Source: CAVQBJ01 sp963710725 (GTDB taxonomy: Bacteria > Actinomycetota > Thermoleophilia > Solirubrobacterales > Solirubrobacteraceae). From it: a DNA stretch of 64,000 bases. This document shows positions 42,911-50,988 of this stretch, one piece after another (positions within the stretch are counted from its first letter, which is position 1; every line of letters starts with the position of its first letter). The translations under genes were made by a program, and so were the position numbers. The stretch covers positions 186,001 to 250,000 of the forward strand of contig CAVQBJ010000008.1 of NCBI GenBank assembly GCA_963710725.1. Reading direction: 5' to 3'. The notes below the pieces were generated by a model. It saw only the letters and a program-made list of their open reading frames with translations, was not told where the DNA came from and searched no databases.

Positions 42911-42916
42911 AGTCTA
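42911..42916 (-). promoter_or_regulatory. Candidate -10 of murE (TAGACT)
   Basis: TAGACT lies 30 nt before the murE ATG, and its -35 position is poor (GTCCGT). It is plausible because the gene cannot be reached by read-through from the mraZ promoter without crossing 3.6 kb of opposite-strand genes. Confidence 0.3.
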
Positions 42917-42980
42917 GAAGTGCGGTCAGACTCACGGACCCCGAGCCCGTCAGGCCGGCGGAGCCGTCGACACCCGCTGG

Positions 42981-42986
42981 CATACT
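42981..42986 (+). promoter_or_regulatory. Candidate -10 of the 42994 gene (CATACT)
   Basis: CATACT ends 7 nt before the ATG at 42994, the same hexamer and distance as at der. Confidence 0.35.
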
Positions 42987-42993
42987 CGCGCGG

Positions 42994-44613
42994 ATGTGTC
43001 GACGGGCCGCTCGCCGCCTTGGGACCGGTCTGGCGCTGGTCGCCACCACGGCGCTCGTGTGCTCGTGCGGCTCGAGCGCAGGCGTGGCGATCGGCCCGCG
43101 GGCGGCCGGCGGCGGTCGTCGGGGCGCCGAATACCACTGGCTCGTGGCCACCGACGGTCCGCCGCCGAGCGTGGCCGCGGAGAATCGCCACCCCGGCACC
43201 ACCGCCTGGCGCCTGCCCGGTCCTCCCGCGGACATCGGCGGGCTGGCGCACGGGGCGATCGCCGCCTACGTCAGCTCGCAGGCCGTCCTCCCCGGCCAGG
43301 TGCAGCGCATCTACGTCGACGCCTACGGGGCCTCGCGGGTGCGCGTGCAGGTCTTCCGCATGGGCTGGTACCAGGGCGCCGGCGGTCGCGAGGTGCTCGC
43401 CAGCCGCTGGCTGGCCGCCCGCCACCAGCCGCCCTGCCACCACGACGCCCTCACCGGCCTGACCGAGTGCGACTGGTACCCGACGCTCCGCTTCACGGTC
43501 CCGTCGTCGCTCGCCAGTGGGGTGTACATCGCGAAGGTGTCGAGCAGCAATCGGGCCGCGAGCGACTGCCTGTTCGTGCTGCGCTCGAGCCGGCCGGCGG
43601 CCATCCTCGCCCAGTTGCCGACCGCCACGTACGAGGCCTACAACGCGTGGGGCGGCGACAGCCTGTACCCGGGCGGGACACACGTCGGGATCACCGGCAC
43701 GACCCAGGGGGTGGCGGTCTCCTACGACCGTCCGTACGACAGCGTGACCGGCGCCGGCCAGTTCTTCGCACGCGACGTCGCGATGGTGCGCTTCCTCGAG
43801 CGCTACGGCTACCCCGTCGCCTACACCGACAGCGAGTCGGTCGCCCGCAACCCGCGCCAGCTGCGCGGCGTGCGCGTCCTGCTCGACTTCGGCCACAGCG
43901 AGTACTGGTCGTCGCGCGAGGAGCGCGCCTGGGCGCGGGCGCGCGCGGCCGGCACGAGCCTCGTGATGCTCGGCTCGGACACGCTCGCCTGGCGCGTCCG
44001 CTTCGCCGCGGCGACGCCGGCCTCGAGCGAGTACCCGGCGCCGGCTCACGTGATGATCGCCTTCAAGGAGCGGTCGGCGCTCGACCCCGATCGGCGGGAC
44101 CCGAGCGGTTCCTTCCCGGGTCGCGGCGCGCCGCTCGCCGGCTCGGCCTACCTCGGCTGCATCACGCCCCGCCTGCCCCAGCCCGGTCCGCCGACGTACC
44201 GTTACTACGCGTGGTCGCCCGTGCCGACGCTCGAGCCGCGCTGGCTGTTCGCTCACACCGGTGTGACGGCGCGTACGCGGATTCCCGGCATCGTCGGCTA
44301 CGAGCTCGACCAGACGACGCCGCTGTCGCCGGCCGGGACTCGCATCGTCGGCTTCGGCGTCGCGCCCTGCACGTCGCCCGGCGCGGCCGAGCCGGGCGAG
44401 CCACTACCGGGGCCCGGGGACGATCGGGCCGAGACGACGGTGTACACGGCCCGATCGGGGGCGCTCGTCTTTGCGAGCGGTACCCTGGGCTGGGAGCTCG
44501 GGCTCGAGCCGGTACCGAACGCGTCGCCCGACGCGCCCATCGCCCCGGACCCGCGGGTGGTGGCGATGACGCGCAACGTCCTCGCTCGAGCGCTCGCGAT
44601 GAGCCACGGCTGA
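42994..44613 (+). CDS. Putative lipoprotein with N,N-dimethylformamidase beta-subunit-like domain
   Basis: A 539-residue exported protein. The N-terminus (basic, then hydrophobic, ending LVCSCGSS) looks like a lipoprotein signal. The body resembles the C-terminal domain of the dimethylformamidase large subunit: FRMGWYQGAGGREV, TYEAYNAWGGDSLYPGG, FLERYGYPVAYTDSE and DFGHSEYWSSREE. Family members outside true amidases have unknown roles, often near polysaccharide genes. Catalysis cannot be claimed from sequence alone. It lies between murE and an ABC exporter on the opposite strand to the dcw genes. Confidence 0.75.
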   Translation: MCRRAARRLGTGLALVATTALVCSCGSSAGVAIGPRAAGGGRRGAEYHWLVATDGPPPSVAAENRHPGTTAWRLPGPPADIGGLAHGAIAAYVSSQAVLPGQVQRIYVDAYGASRVRVQVFRMGWYQGAGGREVLASRWLAARHQPPCHHDALTGLTECDWYPTLRFTVPSSLASGVYIAKVSSSNRAASDCLFVLRSSRPAAILAQLPTATYEAYNAWGGDSLYPGGTHVGITGTTQGVAVSYDRPYDSVTGAGQFFARDVAMVRFLERYGYPVAYTDSESVARNPRQLRGVRVLLDFGHSEYWSSREERAWARARAAGTSLVMLGSDTLAWRVRFAAATPASSEYPAPAHVMIAFKERSALDPDRRDPSGSFPGRGAPLAGSAYLGCITPRLPQPGPPTYRYYAWSPVPTLEPRWLFAHTGVTARTRIPGIVGYELDQTTPLSPAGTRIVGFGVAPCTSPGAAEPGEPLPGPGDDRAETTVYTARSGALVFASGTLGWELGLEPVPNASPDAPIAPDPRVVAMTRNVLARALAMSHG

Positions 44614-44652
44614 GCGCCGCCGCAGACGCTCGGCCTCCCCTTTTCCCAAGCC

Positions 44653-45681
44653 ATGACCATCACCCCTGAGTCCACGCCCGAGCTCGACGTCGCGGATGGC
44701 CGCGACGACGTCGCCGTGCTCGTGCGCGGCCTCGGCAAGCGCTTCGATGACCTCGAGGCCGTGCGCGGCATCGACTTCAGCGTGCTGCCGGGCGAGACCT
44801 TCGGCTTCCTGGGGCCCAACGGCGCTGGCAAGTCGACGACGATCAACATGCTCTGCACGCTCGTGCGCCCGACCTCGGGGCGGGCCTTCGTGGCCGGCCA
44901 CGACGTCGTGCGCGAGCGCGACGACGTGCGGCGCAACATCGGCCTCGTCTTTCAGGACACGACGCTCGACGGCTACCTGACCGCCGCGCAGAACCTGCGC
45001 CTGCACGCCGAGCTCTACGGGGTGCCGCGCGAGCTCGTGCAGCCGCGCATGCGCCAGGTGCTCGAGATGGTCGGCCTGTGGGAGCGGCGCGACGGGCTCG
45101 TGAACACCTTCTCCGGTGGGATGAAGCGGCGTCTGGAGATCGGCCGCGGCCTGCTGCACTCACCGCGCGTGCTGTTCCTCGATGAGCCGACGGTCGGCCT
45201 GGACCCGCAGACGCGCAGCTCGATCTGGGCCTACATCCGCGAGCTCAAGCGCCAGGAGGACATCACGATCTTCCTCACCACGCACTACATGGACGAGGCC
45301 GAGAACTGCGACCGGATCGCGATCATGGACCACGGCGAGATCATCGTCCTCGACACGCCCGAGGCGCTGAAGGAGAGCGTCGGGACCGACCGCGTGCAGA
45401 TCCACACCGAGGATGACGAGGTCGCGATCGCGGCCCTGCGCGAGCGGTTCGGGATCGAGGCCACGATCGCCGAGGGCGCCGTCACCTTCGGCGTGGCCAC
45501 CGGCGAGGAGTTCGTGCCGCGCCTGTTCGCCGAGCTCGGGGTGCCGATCCGCGCGGTCAGCGTCTCGCGCCCGTCGCTCGACGACGTCTTCATGTCCTAC
45601 ACCGGGACGACGATCCGCGACGCCGAGAGCTCGGGGACCGACCGCAACCGCGCGATGATGCGCGCGATGAGCCGCCGCTGA
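44653..45681 (+). CDS. ABC transporter ATPase, DrrA family
   Basis: Nucleotide-binding subunit of an ABC-2 exporter, 342 residues. Walker A is GPNGAGKSTT, the signature FSGGMKRRLEIGRGL, Walker B VLFLDEPTVGLD, and the switch His is in LTTHYMDEAE. About 90 residues after the ATPase form the DrrA-type C-terminal domain. It starts 39 nt after the lipoprotein gene and is followed 2 nt later by the permease, so the three are probably cotranscribed. DrrA homologues export antibiotics or lipids; the substrate is unknown. Confidence 0.92.
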   Translation: MTITPESTPELDVADGRDDVAVLVRGLGKRFDDLEAVRGIDFSVLPGETFGFLGPNGAGKSTTINMLCTLVRPTSGRAFVAGHDVVRERDDVRRNIGLVFQDTTLDGYLTAAQNLRLHAELYGVPRELVQPRMRQVLEMVGLWERRDGLVNTFSGGMKRRLEIGRGLLHSPRVLFLDEPTVGLDPQTRSSIWAYIRELKRQEDITIFLTTHYMDEAENCDRIAIMDHGEIIVLDTPEALKESVGTDRVQIHTEDDEVAIAALRERFGIEATIAEGAVTFGVATGEEFVPRLFAELGVPIRAVSVSRPSLDDVFMSYTGTTIRDAESSGTDRNRAMMRAMSRR

Positions 45682-45683
45682 CG

Positions 45684-46583
45684 ATGGCCGTCACACCGGA
45701 GACCACGACCACCCAGCCGCCCGAGGGCCCGAGCCACGAGATCGTCCGCGTGCGCGTGCCGGCGCGCAGTTGGCACGGGGACGTGCGCGCGGTACGGATC
45801 GTCTGGCAGCGCGAGCTCATCCGCTTCAGCCGCGACCGGCTGCGGATGGTCGTGCAGCTGGTGCAGCCCTTCCTGTTTCTGTTCGTGCTCGGAACCGGCC
45901 TGTCGCGACTCGCCTCGGCGGGCACGCACGGCGTCAACCTGCGCACGTTCATCTACCCGGGCGTGCTCTGCATGGCGGTCCTGTTCACGGCCATGTTCTC
46001 GGCCGCGTCGATCGTCTGGGACCGCGAGTTCGGGTTCCTGCGCGAGATGATGGTCGCGCCGGTGCGCCGCAGCTCGCTCGTCATCGGCAAGTGCCTCGGC
46101 GGCGCCACGGTGGCGAGCCTGCAGGGCGTGATCATGGTCATCATCGCCCCGCTCGTCGGGGTCAACTACTCGCTGTCGCTGATCGTGGAGATCCTGGCCC
46201 TGCAGCTGCTGCTCGCCTTCTCGATCACCGCCTTCGGCGTGATGGCCGCCGCCCGCGTGACCCAGCTGCAGTCGTTCATGGCGCTGATGCAGTTGATCAT
46301 CCTGCCGATGTTCTTCCTCTCCGGGGCGATCTATCCCGTCTCGGGGCTGCCCCGCTGGCTGGAGATCCTCAACCGCCTCGACCCGCTCACCTACGCCGTC
46401 GACGCGATGCGCCGCGCGGTGTTCGCGCACCTGGACGTCTCAGAGCTGGCGCGACACACGCTCGACCCCGGCGTGACATGGTGGAGCTTCCACGTGCCGA
46501 TCCTGCTCGACGCCGCCGTCATCCTTGTCCTCGGGCTCGTGATGCTCGGCATCGCCATCGCCGAGTTCAGTCGCGTCGAGTAG
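45684..46583 (+). CDS. ABC-2 type permease, DrrB family
   Basis: Membrane subunit of the exporter, 299 residues. About six helices follow a cytoplasmic N-terminus with IVWQRELIRFSRDRLRM. The ABC-2 signature region contains MFFLSGAIYPVSGLPRWLE. It pairs with the ATPase 2 nt upstream. It ends 15 nt from the end of the convergent ftsI gene, marking the right edge of the insertion in the dcw cluster. Confidence 0.92.
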   Translation: MAVTPETTTTQPPEGPSHEIVRVRVPARSWHGDVRAVRIVWQRELIRFSRDRLRMVVQLVQPFLFLFVLGTGLSRLASAGTHGVNLRTFIYPGVLCMAVLFTAMFSAASIVWDREFGFLREMMVAPVRRSSLVIGKCLGGATVASLQGVIMVIIAPLVGVNYSLSLIVEILALQLLLAFSITAFGVMAAARVTQLQSFMALMQLIILPMFFLSGAIYPVSGLPRWLEILNRLDPLTYAVDAMRRAVFAHLDVSELARHTLDPGVTWWSFHVPILLDAAVILVLGLVMLGIAIAEFSRVE

Positions 46584-46598
46584 GCGTGAGTCTGGCTC

Positions 46599-48266
46599 CT
46601 ACCCCGGAGGGATCTTCAGGTAGGGCAGCGCAAAGCCCATGATCTGGCCGAACGCCGGTGCGGCGACGGTGCCGCCGTAGATCGAGGACTGCGGCTGGTC
46701 AACGATGACAACGGTCTCCAGGCGTGGGTGCGCGGCGGGCGCGAAGCCGACGAACGAGGCGACATACGCGGTGCTCGAGTACTGCCCCGTGGCCGGGTCC
46801 ACCTTGTTCGCCGTTCCGGTCTTGCCGGCCAGCACGTACCCCGGGACCTTCACCTCGCTCGCCGTGCCTCCCGGGGCGAGCACGCCCTCGAGCATCTGGC
46901 GCATCTCCGCGGCGACGAGCGGGGAGATGATGCGATGCCCCGCCGGGAGCGGCACCGCCTTGCCGCCGATCGAGCCGACGATGTGCGGCGGACGCAGGAT
47001 GCCGCCGTTGGCGATCGCCGCGTACGCGGTGGCGATCTGCATCGGGGTGACCGACTCGCCCTGACCGATCGGCAGGTTGCCCATCGAGGAGCCCGAGTAC
47101 TGGCTCGGCTGCAGGACGATCCCCTGCTGCTCGCCGGGCAGGTCGACGCCGGTCGGCGAGCCGAAGCCGAAGCGGCGGACCCAGCTGTTGAAGTTGTCGG
47201 GGCCGAGCAGCTCGCCGATCGTGATCGCCCCGACGTTGCTCGACTGGGCGAGGATCTGCGCCACCGTCAGGGTCTCGGGACCGCGCGCCTCGGCGTCGTG
47301 GATCGTGCGGTCGGCGACCTGGATCTGCGGTGGGAGGTAGAAGCTCGAGTCCGGCGTCACGAGCCCCTGCGAGAGCGCGCCGGCCACCGTCACGATCTTG
47401 AACGTGGAGCCCGGCTCGTAGTTGAAGCCGACCGCGCGGTCCTCGAGCGCGGCCGCGGGTGTGCTCCCCGGGTCGTTCGCGTTCACGGGCGGCCAGTTGG
47501 CGAGCGCGTAGATGCCGCCGGTGTTCGGGTCCATGACGATCGCCGTCGCGTCGAGCGGCTGGTAGATCTGCCCGACGGCGGTGAGCACGTCCTCGGTGCG
47601 CTGCTGGATCGCCGAGTCGAGCGTGAGCGAGACGTTCGCCCCGGCCCGCTCGGAGTGGGTCTGCTTGATCGAGATCGGTTGTCCGATGGCGTCGCTGACG
47701 ATCGTGCGCTCGCCGCTGCGGCCGTGCAGGGCCGGGTTGAGCGAGTACTCGAGCCCGGCGAGCCCCTCGCCGTCGGTGCCGACGAGGCCGAGGACCTGGG
47801 CGGCCAGGTCCCCGCGCGGATACACGCGGCGGGTGGTCGGCGCGAGCGCCATCCCGGGGATGTTCAGCTGCGCGATGGCCTGCGCGCGCGCCTGCGGCAG
47901 CGCGCGCGCGAGGTACACGAAGCCCGAGCGTTCGGTGATCTTCGCGAGCACGTCGTCGTTGGACTCGCCGAGCAGGGGCGCGAGCTCGGCCGCGACGGCG
48001 ACGGGGTCCTTGATGAGGTACGGCGTGGCCGACACGTCGTCCGCGGGCTCGGAGACGGCGAGATATACGCCGTTGCGGTCGGTGATCGCGCCGCGCAGGG
48101 CCGGCACGAGCTCCTGCGTGAGGTGCTGCTCGTTCGCCGCCGCGCTGAGCGATCCGCTGCGCAGGAAGCCGAGGTCCATCGTGCGCAGCATCGCGAGCAC
48201 GAGGAGCAGGGAGAACGCGCCGAAGAGCAGTCCGATGCGGCGCTGGACGAGGGCGACGCCGCTCAC
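46599..48266 (-). CDS. ftsI: Peptidoglycan D,D-transpeptidase FtsI (class B PBP)
   Basis: Cross-links septal peptidoglycan, 555 residues. One N-terminal membrane helix (about 10-28), a PBP dimerisation domain starting RGAITDRNG, and the transpeptidase motifs STFK in EPGSTFKIV (active Ser), SSN in AQSSNVG and KTG in AGKTGTANK. No PASTA domains. The GTG start lies 4 nt after the stop of the ftsL-like gene. It works with FtsW, encoded further along the cluster. Confidence 0.94.
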   Translation of the reverse strand: MSGVALVQRRIGLLFGAFSLLLVLAMLRTMDLGFLRSGSLSAAANEQHLTQELVPALRGAITDRNGVYLAVSEPADDVSATPYLIKDPVAVAAELAPLLGESNDDVLAKITERSGFVYLARALPQARAQAIAQLNIPGMALAPTTRRVYPRGDLAAQVLGLVGTDGEGLAGLEYSLNPALHGRSGERTIVSDAIGQPISIKQTHSERAGANVSLTLDSAIQQRTEDVLTAVGQIYQPLDATAIVMDPNTGGIYALANWPPVNANDPGSTPAAALEDRAVGFNYEPGSTFKIVTVAGALSQGLVTPDSSFYLPPQIQVADRTIHDAEARGPETLTVAQILAQSSNVGAITIGELLGPDNFNSWVRRFGFGSPTGVDLPGEQQGIVLQPSQYSGSSMGNLPIGQGESVTPMQIATAYAAIANGGILRPPHIVGSIGGKAVPLPAGHRIISPLVAAEMRQMLEGVLAPGGTASEVKVPGYVLAGKTGTANKVDPATGQYSSTAYVASFVGFAPAAHPRLETVVIVDQPQSSIYGGTVAAPAFGQIMGFALPYLKIPPG

Positions 48267-48270
48267 TGAC

Positions 48271-49287
48271 CTATCCGCCCGTCACCGGGCCGCTCGCCGC
48301 CCCCCCGGCCGCGGCACCGCCCGCCGGGCTCTCGCCGCCGCTCGGCGCAGTCGCCGCGCCGCCACCCGCCGCGGTCGCAGGGGCGGATTCGCCGGTGGCC
48401 GCCGGAACCGTGGCCGCGCCGCTCGAGGCCGCGCTCGAGCTCGTCGGCGCGCCGGTGGCGGTGCCCGGGCTCGGAGTGGACGCCGCGCCCGCGGTCCCGG
48501 TCGCTGCGGGAGGAGAGCCGGTCGCGCTCGGGGCCGCGGTCGTCGCGTCGGCGGCGCTGCCGAGCCCGGATGGGGTCGCGCTCGTGTCGGTGCCCGACGG
48601 CGTCGAGGTCGCGGTGGTGGCGGCCGCCAGGCCCGATCCGGTGACGGCGCCGGCGCTCGCGCCGCTCGCGCTCGCGGCCGTGCCGACTGGAGTGGCGAGC
48701 GCGCTCACGTCGGCCGCGGTCAGCGCGCGTCCTGAGCCGGACAGGAACTGGATCGCGCCCGGCGCCGCCGGGGACATCCCGAGCCGCTGCGCCTCCGCCT
48801 CGACGAGATCGGGGGCCGACGCATCCGACACGGCGATCTCCAGCGCAGCGTTCTGGCGCTGGAGCAGCGACTCGTGCTCGATGGCGTGACCGATGCCGGT
48901 GTTGAGCTTGAGCAGCATCAGCTGCATGGCGACGATGCCGATGAGCGCGAAGGCGACGAGCCCGATCCACAGCCGCCCGCGGACGAGGCGGTCGAGCAGG
49001 CGCGCGTCGGGCAGCGCGGCCACCCGCCCGAGCAGGCGCCCGGGGACGACCGTCGGCGCTCGCCGGGTGCTCCGCCGGGCGGGGCGGCGGCGCGGCGCGA
49101 CGCCGGGGATCGCCGGCGCCGGTATGGCGGTGCCCGCGCTGGCCGTGGCGGTGGCGGCCCGGACGCCGCGCAGCGGGCGGCGCGTGGCGCGGGCCGGGCC
49201 CGACGCGCGTCGGGGCATCGGGGGGGCTGCGGCACCGGCCGCGACGCGCACGCGCCGCTGAGCGGCCACGGTGCTCGGCGGGGTCAC
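48271..49287 (-). CDS. ftsL: FtsL/DivIC-like division protein with low-complexity ends
   Basis: Placed exactly where ftsL occurs, between rsmH and ftsI. The 338-residue product has a long Arg/Ala/Pro cytoplasmic part (about 1-100), one transmembrane helix (about 107-125, LWIGLVAFALIGIVAMQLML), a short coiled coil (HAIEHESLLQRQNAALEI) and the FtsL-type VEAEAQRLGMSPA. The remaining 160 residues are Ala/Thr/Ser/Gly/Pro. Typical FtsL proteins have 100-150 residues. The GTG overlaps the rsmH stop as GTGA. Assignment rests on position and the helix-coil core, not on strong sequence identity. Confidence 0.75.
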   Translation of the reverse strand: MTPPSTVAAQRRVRVAAGAAAPPMPRRASGPARATRRPLRGVRAATATASAGTAIPAPAIPGVAPRRRPARRSTRRAPTVVPGRLLGRVAALPDARLLDRLVRGRLWIGLVAFALIGIVAMQLMLLKLNTGIGHAIEHESLLQRQNAALEIAVSDASAPDLVEAEAQRLGMSPAAPGAIQFLSGSGRALTAADVSALATPVGTAASASGASAGAVTGSGLAAATTATSTPSGTDTSATPSGLGSAADATTAAPSATGSPPAATGTAGAASTPSPGTATGAPTSSSAASSGAATVPAATGESAPATAAGGGAATAPSGGESPAGGAAAGGAASGPVTGG

Positions 49288-50237
49288 GGCGCGCCTCCCT
49301 CCTCTCGCAGCTTGCGCCCCGCGCGCAGGTGGGCCGAGCGCGCGCGGGGGTTGGCGGCGAGCTCGCCCGCGGAGGGAGCGACGGCGCGTGTGGTCAGCAG
49401 GCGGGCCTCGGGCTCGCGACCGCACACGCAGACCGGGAAGTCGGGCGGGCAGATGCACCCGGTCGCGCGCTCGACCAGGAAGCGCTTGACCCGGCGATCC
49501 TCGAGTGAGTGGAACGAGATCCCGGCGAGCACGCCGCCGACGCGCAGGCGCGCCCAGGCGAGCGGCAGCGCGCGATCGATCTCCTCGAGCTCGTCGTTGA
49601 CGACGATCCGCAGCGCCTGGAAGGAGCGCTTGGCCGGATGGCCGCCGCCGAAGCGGGCCGGCGCCGGCACGGCCGCGGAGATGACCTCGACGAGGTCCTG
49701 CGTCGTGTCGATCTCGCGCAGCGTGCGGCGGCGCACGATCGCGGCGGCGATCGCCCCGGCATGGCGCTCCTCGCCGTAGTCGCGCAGGATCCGCGCGAGC
49801 CGGCGCTGGTCCCAGGTGTTGACGATCTCGCGCGCGGTCACCGCCTGGCGCGGATCCATACGCATGTCCAGCGGCGCGTCGTAGGAGTAGGAGAAGCCGC
49901 GCTCGCGTGTGTCGACCTGCATCGAGGACATCCCGAGATCGAAGTACACGTGATCGGCGCGCACGTCCTCCTCGCGCAGGAGCGCGAGCGCGTCGGCGAA
50001 CGACGCCCGGATGAAGCGGGTCTCGCACGCCAGCTCCCCCGCCAGCTCGGCGAAGCGCTCCTGCGCGTAGGGGTCGCGGTCGATCGCGATGAGCGTGCCC
50101 CGCGGCCCGAGCCGCTGCGCGACGAGGCGCGCGTGGCCGCCGCCGCCGAACGTGCAGTCGATGACGGTCTCGCCCGGTTGCGGGTCGAGCAGGGCGATCA
50201 GCTCAGCCGCGAGGACCGGGACGTGCACGGTGGTCAT
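49284..50237 (-). CDS. rsmH: 16S rRNA (cytosine-1402-N4)-methyltransferase
   Basis: SAM-dependent enzyme (formerly MraW) that methylates C1402 of 16S rRNA, 317 residues. Motifs: HVPVLAAELIALL, DCTFGGGGHARLV (SAM site), DLGMSSMQVDTRERGFSY, GHPAKRSFQALRI and SFHSLEDRRVKRFL. The start ATG 50237 lies 1 nt after the mraZ stop. Confidence 0.96.
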   Translation of the reverse strand: MTTVHVPVLAAELIALLDPQPGETVIDCTFGGGGHARLVAQRLGPRGTLIAIDRDPYAQERFAELAGELACETRFIRASFADALALLREEDVRADHVYFDLGMSSMQVDTRERGFSYSYDAPLDMRMDPRQAVTAREIVNTWDQRRLARILRDYGEERHAGAIAAAIVRRRTLREIDTTQDLVEVISAAVPAPARFGGGHPAKRSFQALRIVVNDELEEIDRALPLAWARLRVGGVLAGISFHSLEDRRVKRFLVERATGCICPPDFPVCVCGREPEARLLTTRAVAPSAGELAANPRARSAHLRAGRKLREEGGAP

Positions 50238-50238
50238 G

Positions 50239-50679
50239 TCAAGCAGGATGGCCAACTCGCGCCGTGATCTTCGCGACGCCGCCGAGCAGCGCCGGTCGAT
50301 GGTCGTTCCAGCGGGTGCGGTCCCACAGTTCGAGGCGCTCGCCGACGCCGACGACGACGACCTCCTTCTCCAGGCCGGCGTGGCTTGCGAGGAAGCCGGG
50401 CACCATGATGCGTCCGGCGGCATCGAGGTCCACGTCGGTCGAGCTGCCGTAGACGAAGCGCTCGAGCTCGGCCCGCGCCGGCGAGAGCGGCGGCTGGTCG
50501 GCGAGCGCGCGTTCGGTGTAGCGCTCGTAGTCGTCGGGGCGCCAGATGCCGACGCACTGCCGCTGGTCGATCGTCATCGCGAGGACGACGCCGTCGGCCA
50601 GGACGGACCGGTAACGGGCCGGGACGGTGAGGCGGTTCTTTGCGTCGAGCGTGTGGTCGAAGGTGCCACGAAAGGCCAC
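50239..50679 (-). CDS. mraZ: Transcriptional regulator MraZ
   Basis: DNA-binding protein that controls the dcw operon, 146 residues made of two AbrB-like halves: RGTFDHTLDAKNRLTVPARYR and, in the second half, DLDAAGRIMVPGFL. The start is GTG 50679 with AGGAG 6 nt upstream. The open frame upstream of it is the leader hairpin, not coding. Two MraZ boxes lie inside its own promoter, so it probably represses itself and the genes downstream. Confidence 0.95.
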   Translation of the reverse strand: MAFRGTFDHTLDAKNRLTVPARYRSVLADGVVLAMTIDQRQCVGIWRPDDYERYTERALADQPPLSPARAELERFVYGSSTDVDLDAAGRIMVPGFLASHAGLEKEVVVVGVGERLELWDRTRWNDHRPALLGGVAKITARVGHPA

Positions 50680-50702
50680 GGTTGGCTCCTGGGCGGAAAA
50701 CC

Positions 50703-50745
50703 GAGCCGAGGTGGAGGAGTGGGAGGAGCCCCTCCACCCCGGCTC
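50703..50745 (-). terminator. Hairpin with U-run in the mraZ leader, possible attenuator
   Basis: On the minus-strand RNA, 50731-50745 and 50703-50717 pair over 15 positions with a single G-U wobble around a 13-nt loop. GG and UUUU follow. On the opposite strand the wobble becomes a mismatch, which argues that the minus-strand RNA is the selected form. It stands between the promoter and the mraZ ribosome-binding site, so it could stop or tune transcription of the dcw operon. Confidence 0.6.
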
Positions 50746-50754
50746 GCTGGGGCG

Positions 50755-50783
50755 ACCGTATCCCACTTCCTCCCACAATGCAA
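50755..50783 (-). promoter_or_regulatory. mraZ (dcw) promoter (TTGCAT-17-TACGGT)
   Basis: On the minus strand TTGCAT (50778-50783) and TACGGT (50755-50760) are spaced by 17 nt. The start codon is 75 nt downstream of the -10, so mraZ has a long leader, unlike many genes in this window. Confidence 0.6.
50761..50775 (-). promoter_or_regulatory. MraZ boxes (TGGGA-N5-TGGGA)
   Basis: Two TGGGA repeats with a 5-nt spacer (minus strand, 50771-50775 and 50761-50765) match the MraZ operator known from Escherichia coli and other bacteria. They fill the spacer between -35 and -10, so bound MraZ should block RNA polymerase. A third repeat is not visible at the expected 10-bp step. Confidence 0.75.
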
Positions 50784-50972
50784 CCCCTCATGCACACATT
50801 CCCCCACTTTGACCTCATACACCCGTCCAGTGCCCCACCGGCGAACTCCCTGCACCTGATCGCCTTTCGCGTTCGCGTCCTCGACGCCTGCCCGGCGCGA
50901 CGTCTGCAAACGGGCATGCAGGGGGCCGAACCGGGCGCCGGCTTGCACGCCGTCACCGCCGGGGCGACGGCG
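50784..50972. other. Rest of the mraZ/50989 divergent region
   Basis: The 189 nt upstream of the mraZ promoter show no open frame of gene quality. CGCCGTC and GACGGCG, close to the right end, form a 7-bp inverted repeat. I see nothing else in it. Confidence 0.4.
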
Positions 50973-50978
50973 TAGACT
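50973..50978 (+). promoter_or_regulatory. Candidate -10 of the DUF3352 gene (TAGACT)
   Basis: TAGACT ends 10 nt before the ATG at 50989; the -35 (CCGTCA at 17 nt) is weak. Confidence 0.35.
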
Positions 50979-50988
50979 TGCCGCGCGC

